A stretch of 64,000 nt of DNA. It comes from Cladorhizidae sp. MBARI D1340-BT2. Its lineage: Eukaryota > Porifera > Demospongiae > Poecilosclerida > Cladorhizidae. Position 1 is the stretch's first letter. Each line of letters opens with the position of its first letter. The notes under the pieces are model-generated. The model did no database searches. It saw only the letters and a program-made list of their open reading frames with translations, and was not told the origin of the DNA. The position numbers were made by a program, and so were the translations under genes. The stretch covers positions 21,623,308-21,687,307 of the forward strand of contig JAQNBH010000010.1 in assembly GCA_028752905.1 (NCBI GenBank). Direction: 5' to 3'. Positions 1-10,340 of the stretch are shown in pieces.

Positions 1-2
1 GC

Positions 3-924
3 CCGCAATTCATCTCAGCTGATTTTGAGGAGTTCGCTAGGACAAATGGAATCAAACATTCACGGTCCTCACCTTATCATCCAGCCTCTAATGGTGAGGC
101 AGAGAGATTTGTAAGGACCTTCAAGGAGGCCATGAAGACTGGAAAAGGGGATGGCCTTACCCTAGCCCATCGGTTGGATAACTTCCTTCTCACATATCGC
201 ACCACTCCACACACGACTACCGGCGTTCCACCATGTGAATTACTGATGAAGCGGATCTTACGTACCAGATGGGACCTCCTGAGGCCAGATGTGGAGCGAC
301 GAGTCCGTTGGCGTCAATCCCGGCAAAAAGAGGGGCATGATCAACATGCCCGGTTGAGACCGTTCTCCATTGTGGTCAGTCTGTCATGGCTAAGAATTTA
401 CGTGCTGGGACAGCTTGGATACCAGGAGTTATTGTGCAACAGCTGGGACCTCTGACCTATGTGATTGATGTCTCAGAGGGCAGGCTGTGGAAGCGTCATG
501 TGGACCACATAAAGGAGTATTTGAGGCAACCTCCTCTTCCTGAGCCTGAGAGGATAGGGGATACTGATCTGCCTATGCTCTCTCCTGAGGTTTTAGAACC
601 AACCTCTGGCATGCTATTGGAACCTCTGGCATGCTATTGGAACCTCTGTCCCCAGATGGACCTGAGGAGGGGAGTGAATTGAGGCCTGACAATCCCTCAC
701 CACTACCCACCACGTCGAGTGTCTCACCACTACCCAACACGTCGAGTGTCAATTTGCCTAGTCCACCGACTCCGTCGAGAAACACTGCGGTTGATTCGTC
801 TTCACAAGTGTTCGATTCACCTTCCTCACAAAGTGTTACACCACCCCATTCACCAGTTGCTCGATCATCTTATCCAACTCGGTCACGCTCCCGGCCAGAT
901 TATTATAACGTTAAAACCTGGTGA
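3..924 (+). pseudogene. Ty3/gypsy integrase and pol 3' end, frameshifted
   Basis: This is the C-terminal part of a retrotransposon pol polyprotein, and the window opens inside it. The first reading frame (3-455) holds the end of an integrase catalytic core, with SSPYHPASNGEAERFVRTFKEA, the usual H-P-x-S-N-G-x-A-E-R signature with the third catalytic acidic residue. It continues to YRTTPHTTTGVPPCELL. The frame then moves to 386-682, where MAKNLRAG and VIVQQLGPLTYVI look like the integrase C-terminal beta-barrel, followed by WKRHVDHIKEY. It moves again to 631-924, which is Pro/Ser-rich and ends SRSRPDYYNVKTW, a tail common in Ty3/gypsy pol. The first shift looks like a 2-nt insertion near 371-374. 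The second coincides with a 20-bp tandem duplication at 601-640. The stop lies directly before a polypurine tract and an LTR. The family is clear and the copy is dead. Confidence 0.85.
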
Positions 925-932
925 GGGAGGAG
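921..932 (+). promoter_or_regulatory. Polypurine tract of the Ty3/gypsy element
   Basis: The purine run GTGAGGGAGGAG sits immediately upstream of the LTR start and directly after the pol stop. This is the expected primer site for plus-strand synthesis in an LTR retrotransposon. Confidence 0.65.
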
Positions 933-1154
933 TGTAGTAACTCGACTTGTTGTACTGTGTACTTTGAACTATGTATATGATTCATGCATTGACGCATACA
1001 CAATAGCCATGTCATGTGATTATGAGGCGGGGCGTGGGCCACGCCCGACCAGTTAGTTAGCCAATCTATCTCATGCTGTTTCTGTGACTATTTCTCTATC
1101 CATGCATTTGCTCATCAATACTTTCAATATAGGAAGTTGACCCACGATATTACA
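933..1154 (+). repeat. 3' LTR of the Ty3/gypsy element (222 bp)
   Basis: The segment begins TGTAGTAACT and ends ATATTACA, giving imperfect terminal inverted repeats TGTAGTA/TGTAATA with the TG...CA rule obeyed. It follows the polypurine tract and the integrase stop, so it is read as the 3' LTR. The matching 5' LTR and the target-site duplication lie outside the window or cannot be tested here. Confidence 0.7.
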
Positions 1155-2245
1155 CTATGAAATTTGACTTTTTTGGTATTTGTTATCTAGGATCTTTCTC
1201 CTAACTGGTCAGAAAATTTCAAGCCTTGAATCCCTCTCACTCAGAAGTTACAGCAGTTAGAACTGGACTGACCAAACGTTAGCTACGTACGCGGAGAATA
1301 ATAATTATTACGTAATAGGGACTTTCCCTTTTTATAATAACATTCATAGTTTGTAGTTGGAAAGGGCAATTTTCCAAAGGTTTGATAATGTCCACAAGAA
1401 CAAGCTAATGAGATAGCTTTGACTATCAATCGGGTCATGAAACTGGATGCACAGACCAGGCATCTATGCTGGAGGTTATTGCAGACTACTTCACTCTCCC
1501 CACTCTTGATGATGAGCTTGCTGAAGAGAATTTTGATGAGTTGGAATGTTGCAGTAAGACATACAAAATACAATTCTTATAATTACAATCACATGGACAT
1601 TACAATCATAACATACATTAGCAAGCTTGGAGGAAGATTGGGGCTGCCACATGGAGGATGAAGGTCACCAGCATACTGAGGATTGATGGGAATGGGGGTT
1701 ATGAAGATCATCGTATAATACACTGACTTTATTATTCAAATAAAAGCTTTACATGGCCATGTTCAGTGTATACCTAGTTAGTACCTATGAATTAAATGCC
1801 ATCTGCCTTATAGCTAGTAATGTATGGTAGTTATTGCTCGCTATCTACTAGACTGCTTGCTAGCTAGTTAGATGACCAGTTGCTTGCTAGAGGACTAGCT
1901 AGCTATTTTTCTAGCTAGTTGCTTTTGCTAGTTACTAACCAATGACAATCATGTAAGCTATAGATGCTAGTCTCTATCCCAAAGCTTATAGCAACCTAGG
2001 AGGTTTAGCTAGCTAGTCTTGTTATTTTTTTAAAGTTACGACCACAGCTAGTAGCTATCTAGCTATGCATACTAAGACTTACCTCAGCTACATGTAGAGT
2101 TTCAAGACCCTTCTCCTCACTTTAGCAGTCGTTAGAGTAGCGCTTTCATCCGAAGCGCTCGAAGTAAACTTGCACCAAAACAGCAGTCTTTCCCAATTTT
2201 TTAATGACGTCACTGAATAACACGGAGATACGCGCGGAAGTATAC
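1155..2245. other. Intergenic stretch, GCTAG-rich
   Basis: I see no gene here. From about 1800 to 2090 the DNA is packed with overlapping TAGCTAG and GCTTGCTAG words without a fixed period. Near 2205-2225 there is a CRE-like TGACGTCA followed by a CpG-containing stretch (ATACGCGCGGAAG). That could be an old promoter fragment, but nothing downstream supports one. Confidence 0.4.
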
Positions 2246-2256
2246 GGAAGTTAATT
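2246..2256. repeat. LINE target-site duplication, left copy
   Basis: GGAAGTTAATT, identical to 3373-3383, directly abuts the A-rich tail of the LINE. Confidence 0.8.
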
Positions 2257-3372
2257 TTTATTTATTTTTTTATTTTTTTATTATTTTTTATTTTATTACT
2301 TAATTAATTACATCAATCCAAAAGTCACACCTATAAAACAATTCAATCTTGTCCATCCACCATGGGAGCACGGGGAGGGAGGCGGTTGATCCAAATCGTG
2401 GCATTTCCCCTCCACAAGCAGATGGCCAACCGTTGGAGAAGGTGGCGTGTTGATTCTGCTGGTGGTATTCCCAGGCGTTGTCCCTGAAGCCGGCCTATAG
2501 CCCTGATGGTCTCCAACCCTTCCTCGCCCCAACCCCCCAATGCCTCCACAGCAACAGGTATGAAGCTGACACCCACCGAGTGACAAGCGCTTGAATGCGC
2601 CGCCATCTTCCGGTCTCTGGCCACCGATAGGGCATAGCCTTGAGTGGTGGCAGCTCCAGAGATTGTTGCCTGCTGCAGTGGAGAAATGACTGTTATGTCG
2701 AGGGCGGCTGGTTGTCCCCTTTTCCATGTGGGGAGGAAGATGTCAGCATGGCGGCTGGAAGATCCAGGGATTAGAGCCGGCATTTCCTTCCTGGGCGCCA
2801 GAGCAGCAGACTGGGCTGCAGAGAACAGTGCGTCCCTGAGGGAGTTGTGTCGGTAAATCCGATCCCCATTACCACCACAACCAATCTGGTGGTCACCGAG
2901 GGAGTCAGCCTCAGTCCGGCATATGGGGCAATGAGTCCCCTCCTCCACGATCCTGAGTCCCAGCCAGTATTGAAGGCACAAACGAAACTCAGCATCGTAA
3001 AGGTGGAGGCCGAGGGTCTGGGAAGGGATGACGTTGATCCAGTCACCCGCATGAGGTATGGCAGTCGAGAGAGCCAGTGCTTTAGATCGGGTGTCAGGGG
3101 CCTGTTCAAGAAGGCTATCATGCTCAGCTAGATCAATAGCATGTGATAGTGACTTCTGTCGAAAATTAACGTACATTTCCTGAAAAGAAACCAAGTCTGG
3201 CTTCGCAGCAAACAAAGCAAGATCATCCTGGGCAGACTCAGCATAAGGTGAATCTCTAGGAGTATATCCAAGTATCCTAGAGACCAGTGACTTCGAATCA
3301 TGCAAGGAACTAAGGAACACAGCCGGAGCGTGTAACGAAGCTTGCCGAATGTTGAGACCTCCCAGAGAACTT
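2257..3372 (-). mobile_element. 5'-truncated LINE insertion with 11-bp TSD
   Basis: The insertion lies on the minus strand. Its left edge on the plus strand is a T-rich tract (2257-2300), which is the A-rich 3' tail on the element strand. Its right edge at 3372 cuts the open reading frame, which is 5' truncation. The same 11 bases GGAAGTTAATT occur at 2246-2256 and 3373-3383, directly outside both edges, as expected for target-primed reverse transcription. The length is about 1.1 kb, all of it the 3' end of a longer non-LTR element. Confidence 0.8.
2343..3371 (-). pseudogene. LINE ORF C-terminus: CCHC knuckle and restriction-like endonuclease
   Basis: The frame stays open from the truncation point to a stop at 2343. 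It starts SSLGGLN just inside the element, upstream of the first Met at 3320. Residues counted from that Met: GLHLYDAEF around 104-112, then CPIC...H...C at about 132-149, a CCHC-type zinc knuckle. Next come an R-H-A-D motif near 191-194 and a downstream D in LDITVISP (about 207). This resembles the PD-(D/E)XK restriction-like endonuclease placed C-terminal to reverse transcriptase in R2/R4-type elements. The endonuclease assignment is an inference from motif order. The same C-terminal architecture is common in uncharacterised cnidarian and sponge retroelement proteins. No reverse transcriptase remains. Confidence 0.65.
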
Positions 3373-3383
3373 GGAAGTTAATT
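3373..3383. repeat. LINE target-site duplication, right copy
   Basis: GGAAGTTAATT, identical to 2246-2256, directly abuts the 5' truncation point of the LINE. Confidence 0.8.
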
Positions 3384-3539
3384 GAATTTTGTTCGAGGCA
3401 CAATCAGCGTCCCTGACGGGATGAAAGAAAAGCCCCTGTAACTTCCAAGTCATAATGTTTTACTAAGTCACTTCAAGATTTTTATAAGTATTTTTTATCG
3501 CTCTTTCACATAAAACAATAAAATGAAAAACCAAAAAAA

Positions 3540-3940
3540 TGTCATAAGGCACGTTTTCGCAGAGCCTGTCACATATATTTACTTTAATTATTTATATATT
3601 TATTATTCTTATATATTTAAAGTGTTATTTATTAATTTTTATCCCCTATATTATTTTATAGTATTTGTTTATTGTTTCTATAGTATTATTCCATTTTTTA
3701 CTCATCCGGTTCATGTGTGTGAGGGTGTGGTTTGTACCACAAGGTGGATAGCTAGCTACAGGTATATATATAGCAGGCTCACGCAAATCTTACCATCTCA
3801 TTATTCCTGAAGAAAGCTAGACCATCTCGTCGAGATGTCGAGAGATTAAATTTCAAGTTGATAACTCGTTATGTCAACTGAGAGTTCATTGAGAATAATT
3901 TTTAATTTTTGTTGTTCATCATCCATGCACTCACATTCCA
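3540..3940 (+). repeat. Dispersed repeat, copy A
   Basis: This copy is AT-rich at its start, then has CATCCGGTTCATG (about 3702), TATATATAGCAGGCTCAC (about 3764) and a core at 3797-3895 running CTGAAGAAAGCTAGACCATC through TTTCAAGTTGATAAC to TCAACTGAGAGTTCATTGAG. The same order of landmarks appears reversed at 60500-60840. The core alone recurs near 5347, 15823 and 62893. The family is unidentified. The landmark CTGATGA...GAAAC suggests a terminal region like that of Penelope-type or retrozyme elements. Confidence 0.6.
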
Positions 3941-5270
3941 GCAATTTTGACTGTCATGGCTACCTTATCTAAGGCTCTACATCTGCAAGAAAGTTTACCA
4001 AGGCATGCGTTGATGCCAAAACCTTCTTATAAACATCCTCAAACAAGAAAAAAATACGCCTGTCCCTAAAATAAAAGACCACTGCCAGACTTAGTTGCTT
4101 AGTCTTTTTTGGGTGGGCAAAACCTTGAATGGTAAATGTTCAAAGATTTATTTCCTTGGTTTATTTATAGTTACAGAGTTGAAATTTGGTGTATTAAATT
4201 TTTGTTGTTGGTTATAAAGGAACCCTAATGTTTTTTATGTTTTTTTGGACAAAACCCAGAGCACCAGATGATGCATTTGATGATATGAAAGAGATTACGG
4301 AAATCACATTTAGACCATACATGTTCAATGGGCCAGACATTATTTGCTTCATGTGAAGCAGCTAAAGTCGAGATAACGATGTTAACCACAACTTACTTCT
4401 CATCTTGACAGAACTTTCTTATGGCCATCACTAAATAAGTGAATTATATCTCCAGCACTTCAATCTCTCTCATTTGTTTGAGACTGCAAATTGGTGTCCA
4501 CGGGAAGAGACAAGAAATTAGAGAAGTTATTGAGCTGAGTTTTATGTGTACAAGATGAAACTGTATATTTCCCTGCATTACTATGAGCATTGACTTCCAA
4601 CCCATGAAAGAGTCAACCAACACATCCAGAAGAAGTTACTCCATCAGTCATAAGAGTAAAAATTCTTCTTTTGTAGTGGACACTATTAGTACCGCATGCA
4701 CAGTAAGTACTACGAATAATACTAGGGTAGTACAATCTGATTGGCTCAGCCAATATCGCCAGAAAAACAAAACTCTTGGCTATAGTCACATGACATATCT
4801 CTTTTCTCCTTCCACTCCATCAATAATATGTATAATCCAGTGTAGACAATTTTAAGTTGTCTACCACCCAACCCACCCCACCCCATAATATCCCCACCAT
4901 ATCTCCCAATATGTGTTGCATTATATTCCAAATGTATTGGTGAAGTGTGTAATCAAGAAGAAACTTTGGACAGATGATTAGTAAGACTTCTCGGCCCCAC
5001 CTGAAGGATTGGATCCAAAAACTGGGCATCTATTCATGATTGGAATGAGAATGAACGTATCTCTATACCACATAACACACATTTCATTTTCATATTACTG
5101 TTGTTCCATGCATTGTGCACCACTCACAACTGAATAGTTGGACTCCACAGCATAATTATAGTACTATATGTAACAGCAGCTATGTATGCCTCAGGACTGA
5201 TGAAAGCATTTATAACTGCCAACAAAATCTTATCTTAATACATGTATTTGTCATCAATGACTCAAACTTA
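3941..5270. other. Intergenic, no gene seen
   Basis: The sequence is AT-rich with short open frames only, none resembling a known protein. There is a weak palindromic patch around 4685-4735 (ACTATTAGTACC...GGGTAGTAC). I see no supported feature. Confidence 0.4.
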
Positions 5271-5271
5271 A

Positions 5272-5425
5272 ACTCTCAACAAACTCTCAGTTGACATAAT
5301 GAAATTACAAAGACCTGCTCAATAATCAACTTGAAATATACTCTCGACTGATGAAGGCTAGAGCATCTATTCTAAATGTTGAGAGAGTAAATTTCAAGGT
5401 GATTATTGAGGTCAATGTAGTCTCC
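5272..5425. repeat. Dispersed repeat, copy B, head-to-head pair
   Basis: A reversed copy of the core (5272-5347, containing CTCAGTTGACATAATG and CAATAATCAACTTGAAATAT) is followed without a gap by a forward copy (5347-5425, CTGATGAAGGCTAGAGCATC...GAGAGAGTAAATTTCAAGG). The two arms form an inverted repeat around a spacer of about 33 nt that contains the CTGATGA motif. Confidence 0.65.
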
Positions 5426-5476
5426 AACACAGCTGTTATTTTCTCATGCTCTCATCATATATTTCATGAGAGAGGT

Positions 5477-6000
5477 CATGGCAACCAACAATTTGAAGTG
5501 GATGGCTCATGGGCAACCAATAATTTGAAGTGGTTGGCTCATAGCAACCAACAATTTGAAGTGGATGGCTCATGGCAACCAACAATTTGTAGTGGATGGC
5601 TCGTGGGCAACCAACAATTTGAATTGGATGGCTCGTGGCAACCAACAATTTGAAGTGGATGGCCCATTGGCAACCAATAATTTGAAGTGGTTGGCTCATA
5701 GCAACCAACAATTTGAAGTGGATGGCTGGTGGCAACCAACAATTTGAAGTGGATGGCTCGTGGCAGACAACAATTTGAAGTGTATGGCTCGTGGCAACCA
5801 ACAATTTGAATTGGATGGCTCGTGGGCAACCAACAAAATTAAGTGGATGGCTCGTGACAACCAACAATTTGAAGGGGATGGCTTGTGGGCAACCAACAAT
5901 TTGAAGTGGATGGCTCATGACAACCAACAATTTGAAGTGGATGGCTCGTGGGCAACCAACAATTTGAAGTGGATAGGTCGGGTAACCAACAATTGAAGTG
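5477..6000. repeat. 31/32-bp minisatellite, about 16.5 units
   Basis: The unit is CATGGCAACCAACAATTTGA followed by AGTGGATGGCT. Units with GGGC are 32 bp and units with GGC or GAC are 31 bp. Units 2-6 and 7-11 resemble each other in order: AATAATTTGAAGTGGTTGG, then CATAGC, and so on. This points to duplication of blocks of five units. All apparent open frames on both strands here are periodic translations of the unit, not genes. Confidence 0.9.
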
Positions 6001-7072
6001 CTGTAAGTTCTCAGATAACAAAACTCCAGAAGACAAGGACTGCAGCACAGCTATATAAGGCCATAGTGTTCCTTACTCGGTCGGCATGGCATTGCCATCC
6101 AAGGCCACACTGAACCTGAAAGAATGCTACAGCAACTTTTGCAAAATATGGAATTGGTACATGATATGGTTAAAAGCAGGCATAGGGAAAGCTGATATAC
6201 AAGCCATCAGGTAGTTATTGAGATTTCAGGTCTCAGTGTGTGGCACAACCTTTAAAGGAAGTGACCATGGGTGGTTTTTAATCATTGCCAACAGCTATTC
6301 GTTGGTTAGTATTGTTCATGAAGGTCCTATTGGGTTCCTCAAGATGCATGATACAAAAGTTTAGAGTCATTAAGTACTTCATCCAATTATTGTAACCTTC
6401 CACTAGCACTATGCTGAGGGCAGGTTTGTGATGGAGCTACTTTGTTGAACAAACCAATAACCTCCAAAATTTCAATCTTCCATAACTTCTATACTTTTGA
6501 CGGTTTAAGGGTTTGTTGCCTTGGTAATGTAGCTATAATTGTTAGCATTTATTTTCAAATTCTCTTCGGTTCAAATTTTTCCTTCAAATGGAGCACTTTG
6601 ATGGTTGCTAGGGTGTGGTCAATCAGAGAGCTGCTTTAAACTCACAAACCCAAGCAATTAATTATCTATTTAATGCCATCCCATTTTTGCCCTTATTATT
6701 TAGCAGTCCTGCCATTTTCCATTGTTGTAATGCCTCCAAAGAGCAGAGATAAATTCTGTCCACAAAATGTGCACGATTAGAAGTTCTCAAGAAAATTAAG
6801 CAAAATGAACATGTCTCCATCAGCTTTCCCATCTCTCCAACTTTCTGAAAGTCCTGCAATGATTCTGCTTCAGCTATGTCATGTGACTCTGCTTCAATCA
6901 TCACATGTGGCCCATCTCCATTAGATAAAAAATTTGAAGCTGAAGTTAGCAAATCCTCATATTTTGATTTTGCAAGATTTTAAGAGGTAGATCAAAGGGG
7001 CACTCTCAGGTTCAGCTGCATAATTTTTGACAATCTTCCCCACTATCATTTCTTGTCCCCGTCTTCCCTAGG
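6001..7072. other. Intergenic, no gene seen
   Basis: The unit echo at 5998 ends the array. Beyond it I find only short open frames, the longest being 96 codons on the minus strand at 6662-6952, with no recognisable domain. I do not call it. Confidence 0.4.
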
Positions 7073-7205
7073 CTATTCAATGACCTTTTTCATTAGGCGT
7101 TAAAATTTTAGTACGTGGTAGGCGCGTGGGTGGAAAATTGATTACACCCACGCGCTTGACCACGTACTTACATTTTCACGCCTAATGAAAAAGGTCATTG
7201 AATAG
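7073..7205. mobile_element. 133-bp foldback / MITE-like palindrome
   Basis: The left arm begins CTATTCAATGACCTTTTTCA and the right arm is its reverse complement ending AAGGTCATTGAATAG. Pairing continues inward through TTAGGCGT, AGTACGTGGT and GCGCGTGGGTG to a loop of about 13 nt (GAAAATTGATTA). Arms of about 60 nt with few mismatches indicate a young foldback or miniature inverted-repeat element. AGG flanks both ends (7070-7072 and 7206-7208), a possible 3-bp target duplication. There is no coding capacity and the superfamily is unassigned. Confidence 0.7.
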
Positions 7206-7239
7206 AGGCGGGCTTCCTCTAGCCACTGGTACCAATTTC

Positions 7240-7500
7240 AAATCTGCAATCTGGAGTTATTTTGGATGAGGTTTTGGGGTTACAGGTTTTTGAGGTTACT
7301 CCACTTTAGGGTCTAGTAACTTACCTATATTTATACTATCAAATATATTTTAGTATCAAAAGAGAGCACACAGAGAGACCTAACTTTTGAGCTATATATA
7401 AAGTTCAATACCATGAAGTTTGCAGAATCTATCGAGCTCTAAAGTTGTAACCACACGTTAAAAAAAAATTAATGCCATCGCCCCCCCCCCCCCCCACACC
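7240..7500 (-). repeat. Diverged dispersed repeat with poly(C) edge
   Basis: This segment ends in a run of about 17 C at 7478-7494. Its reverse complement matches 10138-10340 over several blocks: GTGGTTA, AGAGCTC, TCTCTCTGTGTGCTC, AAGTTAC and CCTCAAAA, in the same order. The two copies are therefore inverted relative to each other about 2.7 kb apart, each starting from a homopolymer G run in its own orientation. Confidence 0.55.
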
Positions 7501-7741
7501 CAAACTGCACAAGGATTTGCCTACATGAAAATGAATGGTCAGAGCCTACGTGAAAATGAATGGTCAGAGCATACATGGTAGGTATAGAAATGGGCTTTAT
7601 TTTGAAACTCTCTAGGGTAAGCGGTCGCCCAGATATGATCCGTGAAACTTACCTGAAGCTGAACTTACCTCCTTCTTCAATTTTTTAGTTGAATGTAAGT
7701 GTAGGCCTGGATAAAATCCACTAACTTGAGACTTGTGCTTC

Positions 7742-8099
7742 CAAATCTTTTCAAATTTGAAAGACAATTTGTACAGATGTTTAGAAATGATATGAGTACA
7801 CAAAAAAGGTCAAATATTCAAAAAAATGGGCCATACTGGCCTTAACGAGCTCCTTGAAACAAAGTTATCCAAGGTATCAAGACAGGTCTCAAGTGTCTCA
7901 TCATCTTGGATTTAAAATTCCAAAAAAATTTCAAATTTGAAAGACAATTTGTACAGATGTTTAGAAATGATATGAGTACACCAAAAAAGGTCAAATATTC
8001 CAAAAAATGGGCCATACTGGCCTTAACGAGCTCCTTGAAACAAAAAGTTATCCAAGGTATCAAGACAGGTCTCAAGTGTCTCATCATCTTGGATTTAAA
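7742..8099. repeat. 179-bp direct tandem duplication
   Basis: Two nearly identical copies are present (about 7742-7920 and 7921-8099), both containing TTTGAAAGACAATTTGTACA, ATGGGCCATACTGGCC, GAGCTCCTTGAAAC and AAGACAGGTCTCAAGTGTCT. Small indels in A runs distinguish them. The short open frames here are products of the duplication. Confidence 0.9.
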
Positions 8100-8404
8100 A
8101 TTCCAATCGCCAAAAAAATGGCATTTTTATGAAAATATTTACGATGATGACGTGATTGTCTACAAAAAGGAATCTATCTGAAAAATGTTAATGATAGGCT
8201 TTTGGTATTTCACTAGTACACCCATAGCTGAATCTGGAAACAATTCCCCCTAATGATATGAAACCACCAACACAAGCTTGAAGGTCCAATACTGTTTTTC
8301 ACACCCATGATGCAACAACTTTTAATTCCAATGAAAACCATAGTTTATAGTGTGGGAGAGAATAAAGAAGAAACCAAAGACTAGAGATGCCGGAATAATT
8401 CCTG

Positions 8405-8760
8405 ATAGTTAAGGTTTGTTTGCTCTTACAGAATATCAAGAGGGCAAAATTACACGACTTTCAATTAAACACGACATATTATGGACAGAAATTTCTCGAA
8501 TATGGAGAAAACAGAGAAGGGTGTTGGATTTGTAAATTCATGTCATTCATGTCACAAATGGAAAGAGCTGCCCACAGCAGAAATAAAGTATCCAAGATCA
8601 GAAGGCTGGCATCATCCTTGGGTATTTGATCACAGCAGCTGCCATGCTGCGATGGCTGGTGATGCAGTACATGTGCACAAGGTGAACGTGCATCCTTGAG
8701 GCAAACAATGCATAATGCATGAGACAATGTGGAATGGCATTTGTCTCAGTCAATGATTTT
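8405..8760 (+). pseudogene. DDE-superfamily transposase relic
   Basis: Translation in two frames gives YGENREGCW (8420 frame), then EIKYPRSEGWHHPWVFDHSS and CHAAMAGDAVHVHKVNVHP (8481 frame), then after a stop GKQCIMHETMWNG. The order Y-G-x-N-x-x-G-Y-W, F-D-x-S-x-x-H-A-A, N-x-x-P-G-G-K-Q and M-R-D-T-x-W-N-G is the core of a eukaryotic DDE-endonuclease transposase family found in fungi and invertebrates. The second catalytic Asp is in FDHSS. A frameshift near 8520, a stop at 8697-8699 and the short length (about 115 codons) make this a relic. I see no terminal repeats. Confidence 0.6.
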
Positions 8761-8769
8761 CACATGACA

Positions 8770-10130
8770 TGGCAATAGGAATAGAAATTTTTTCAGGAGC
8801 GAGGAATATCGATTCTAGGGAATGGATGCAAAAAATTGTCTGAACACAGATTTCAATCATGAAAAAAGCATAATTGAAGCATTTCTGGTGAGAAGGGCAT
8901 ATATCCATTTTTTGCCGAAGTTTCACACTATTACGACATTTTAAACCTTCTAGATATGCAAATATATATTGTCTAGCCTTTTACACAATGCTTGATAAAA
9001 CAATAATAAAATATAAAGTTGCTCTTAGGTCACATAGATGAACAGATAGAACATTTTCTTGAACTAATTGACATTTTCTTTGTAGTAACTTTATTGTGCA
9101 ATACAAAAACCACATTATGATATGTCGTGTAAAATTAATATATTTTTATGGCATATCCATGTTTTTCCATACTATTTACTCAATGTGCTTCTCTAGTAGA
9201 ATGTTTGTATTATGATAAATATTACTATATCTGACAAATTACAAAATAAGTGAAATACACTTATTATGGTGGAGTCAAAGGTCAGTTTGATTACCATGGT
9301 AACCGAAACATCCCAACTAGTAATAATTAATTTTAATTAGTTTCTGAAGTGAGTTAAAGCTCAACAAAAAAGTGATTAATGCCTTGATGCACTACAATAT
9401 TATGCAGGGTAGAAGAACAGCAGTGGCAGGCAGAATCAAAGACGTTTATAGAGGAATTATCCTCAACAAGACATTGCATCTCTCCACCGGGTCAGTTTAA
9501 AACCGTTGTCTAACCAGGCTGACATCATTAACCTCCGATGATGCAATCTTCAAAGACAGCACTCCCTTGATGGGACATGTTGGAAGAGGTCCAAACAACC
9601 ACTTGTGATAGGTATGGGATGAAGATTGGTAGTTTTCTGCAGAAATTCAACACTCCCTTTGGCCTTTGGTTTGCATACATTTTTTATTGTACAGCAGAAC
9701 AAGGTCCCTTGGCTCTTGTCCCCCCAAAATGTACTGCCATCGTAAAGGAGAGTTTCTTTTAGTCATTTTAGTACTGTGTGATAATAGTATTTCAATTTAT
9801 TTACTTCCAGCCTTGTCAATTTATACTAGAGATGCCATATTAGAGTTTTAATAGTGGCCCTAAGAAGGCCTGAGAAGTCTGATCACATGTGGCTTTATTT
9901 TATAGTGCCCTATCTTTGCACATGTACTTGCTAGGGTTCTCATTTGTATACAAAAATGTAGCCAGTGCAGCATGCTTTATGATGTTTTGTTTTGCCCTGT
10001 TAGATATTGAAGTCAAATTACCTGTCAAACTCCTTTGTAATCGCAACTTACCAGCATCAAGTTTTGAATAGCTATAGCAACTGAGATTGATAGAGCTGTA
10101 CAAACACTACAGATTAAGTCCAACAGATTT
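8770..10130. other. Intergenic, no gene seen
   Basis: AT-rich DNA with short unrelated open frames on both strands (for example 9577-9762 and 9889-10071). None has a recognisable domain or splice context. Confidence 0.4.
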
Positions 10131-10137
10131 TTGGCGG

Positions 10138-10340
10138 TGGGGGTAGGGGGGGGGGGGGGATGCGTCTAAATATAAAATATAAACACTTACAAAACCTTGT
10201 GGTTAACACTCCAGAGCTCCATATATGCTTCACCCTCTATATGAACTAGATATATGATAGATCTCTCTGTGTGCTCACTTTTAATAACAAATAAAATGTT
10301 GCATAGATAATTATTATAACTACAAAAGTTACATTCAGCC
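10138..10340 (+). repeat. Diverged dispersed repeat with poly(G) edge
   Basis: This segment begins with G-runs (10138-10159) and then matches the reverse complement of 7240-7500 in the block order GTGGTTA, AGAGCTC, TCTCTCTGTGTGCTC, AAGTTAC, CCTCAAAA. It is the second copy of that repeat in the opposite orientation. Confidence 0.55.

Noticed and set aside
2205..2225. CRE-like TGACGTCA promoter
   Set aside because: No gene follows in either direction. The neighbouring coding relic is an inserted LINE.
5436..5930. 164-codon minus-strand open frame with periodic SHPLQIVGC
   Set aside because: It is a translation of the 31/32-bp minisatellite. Overlapping frames on both strands give similar periodic products.
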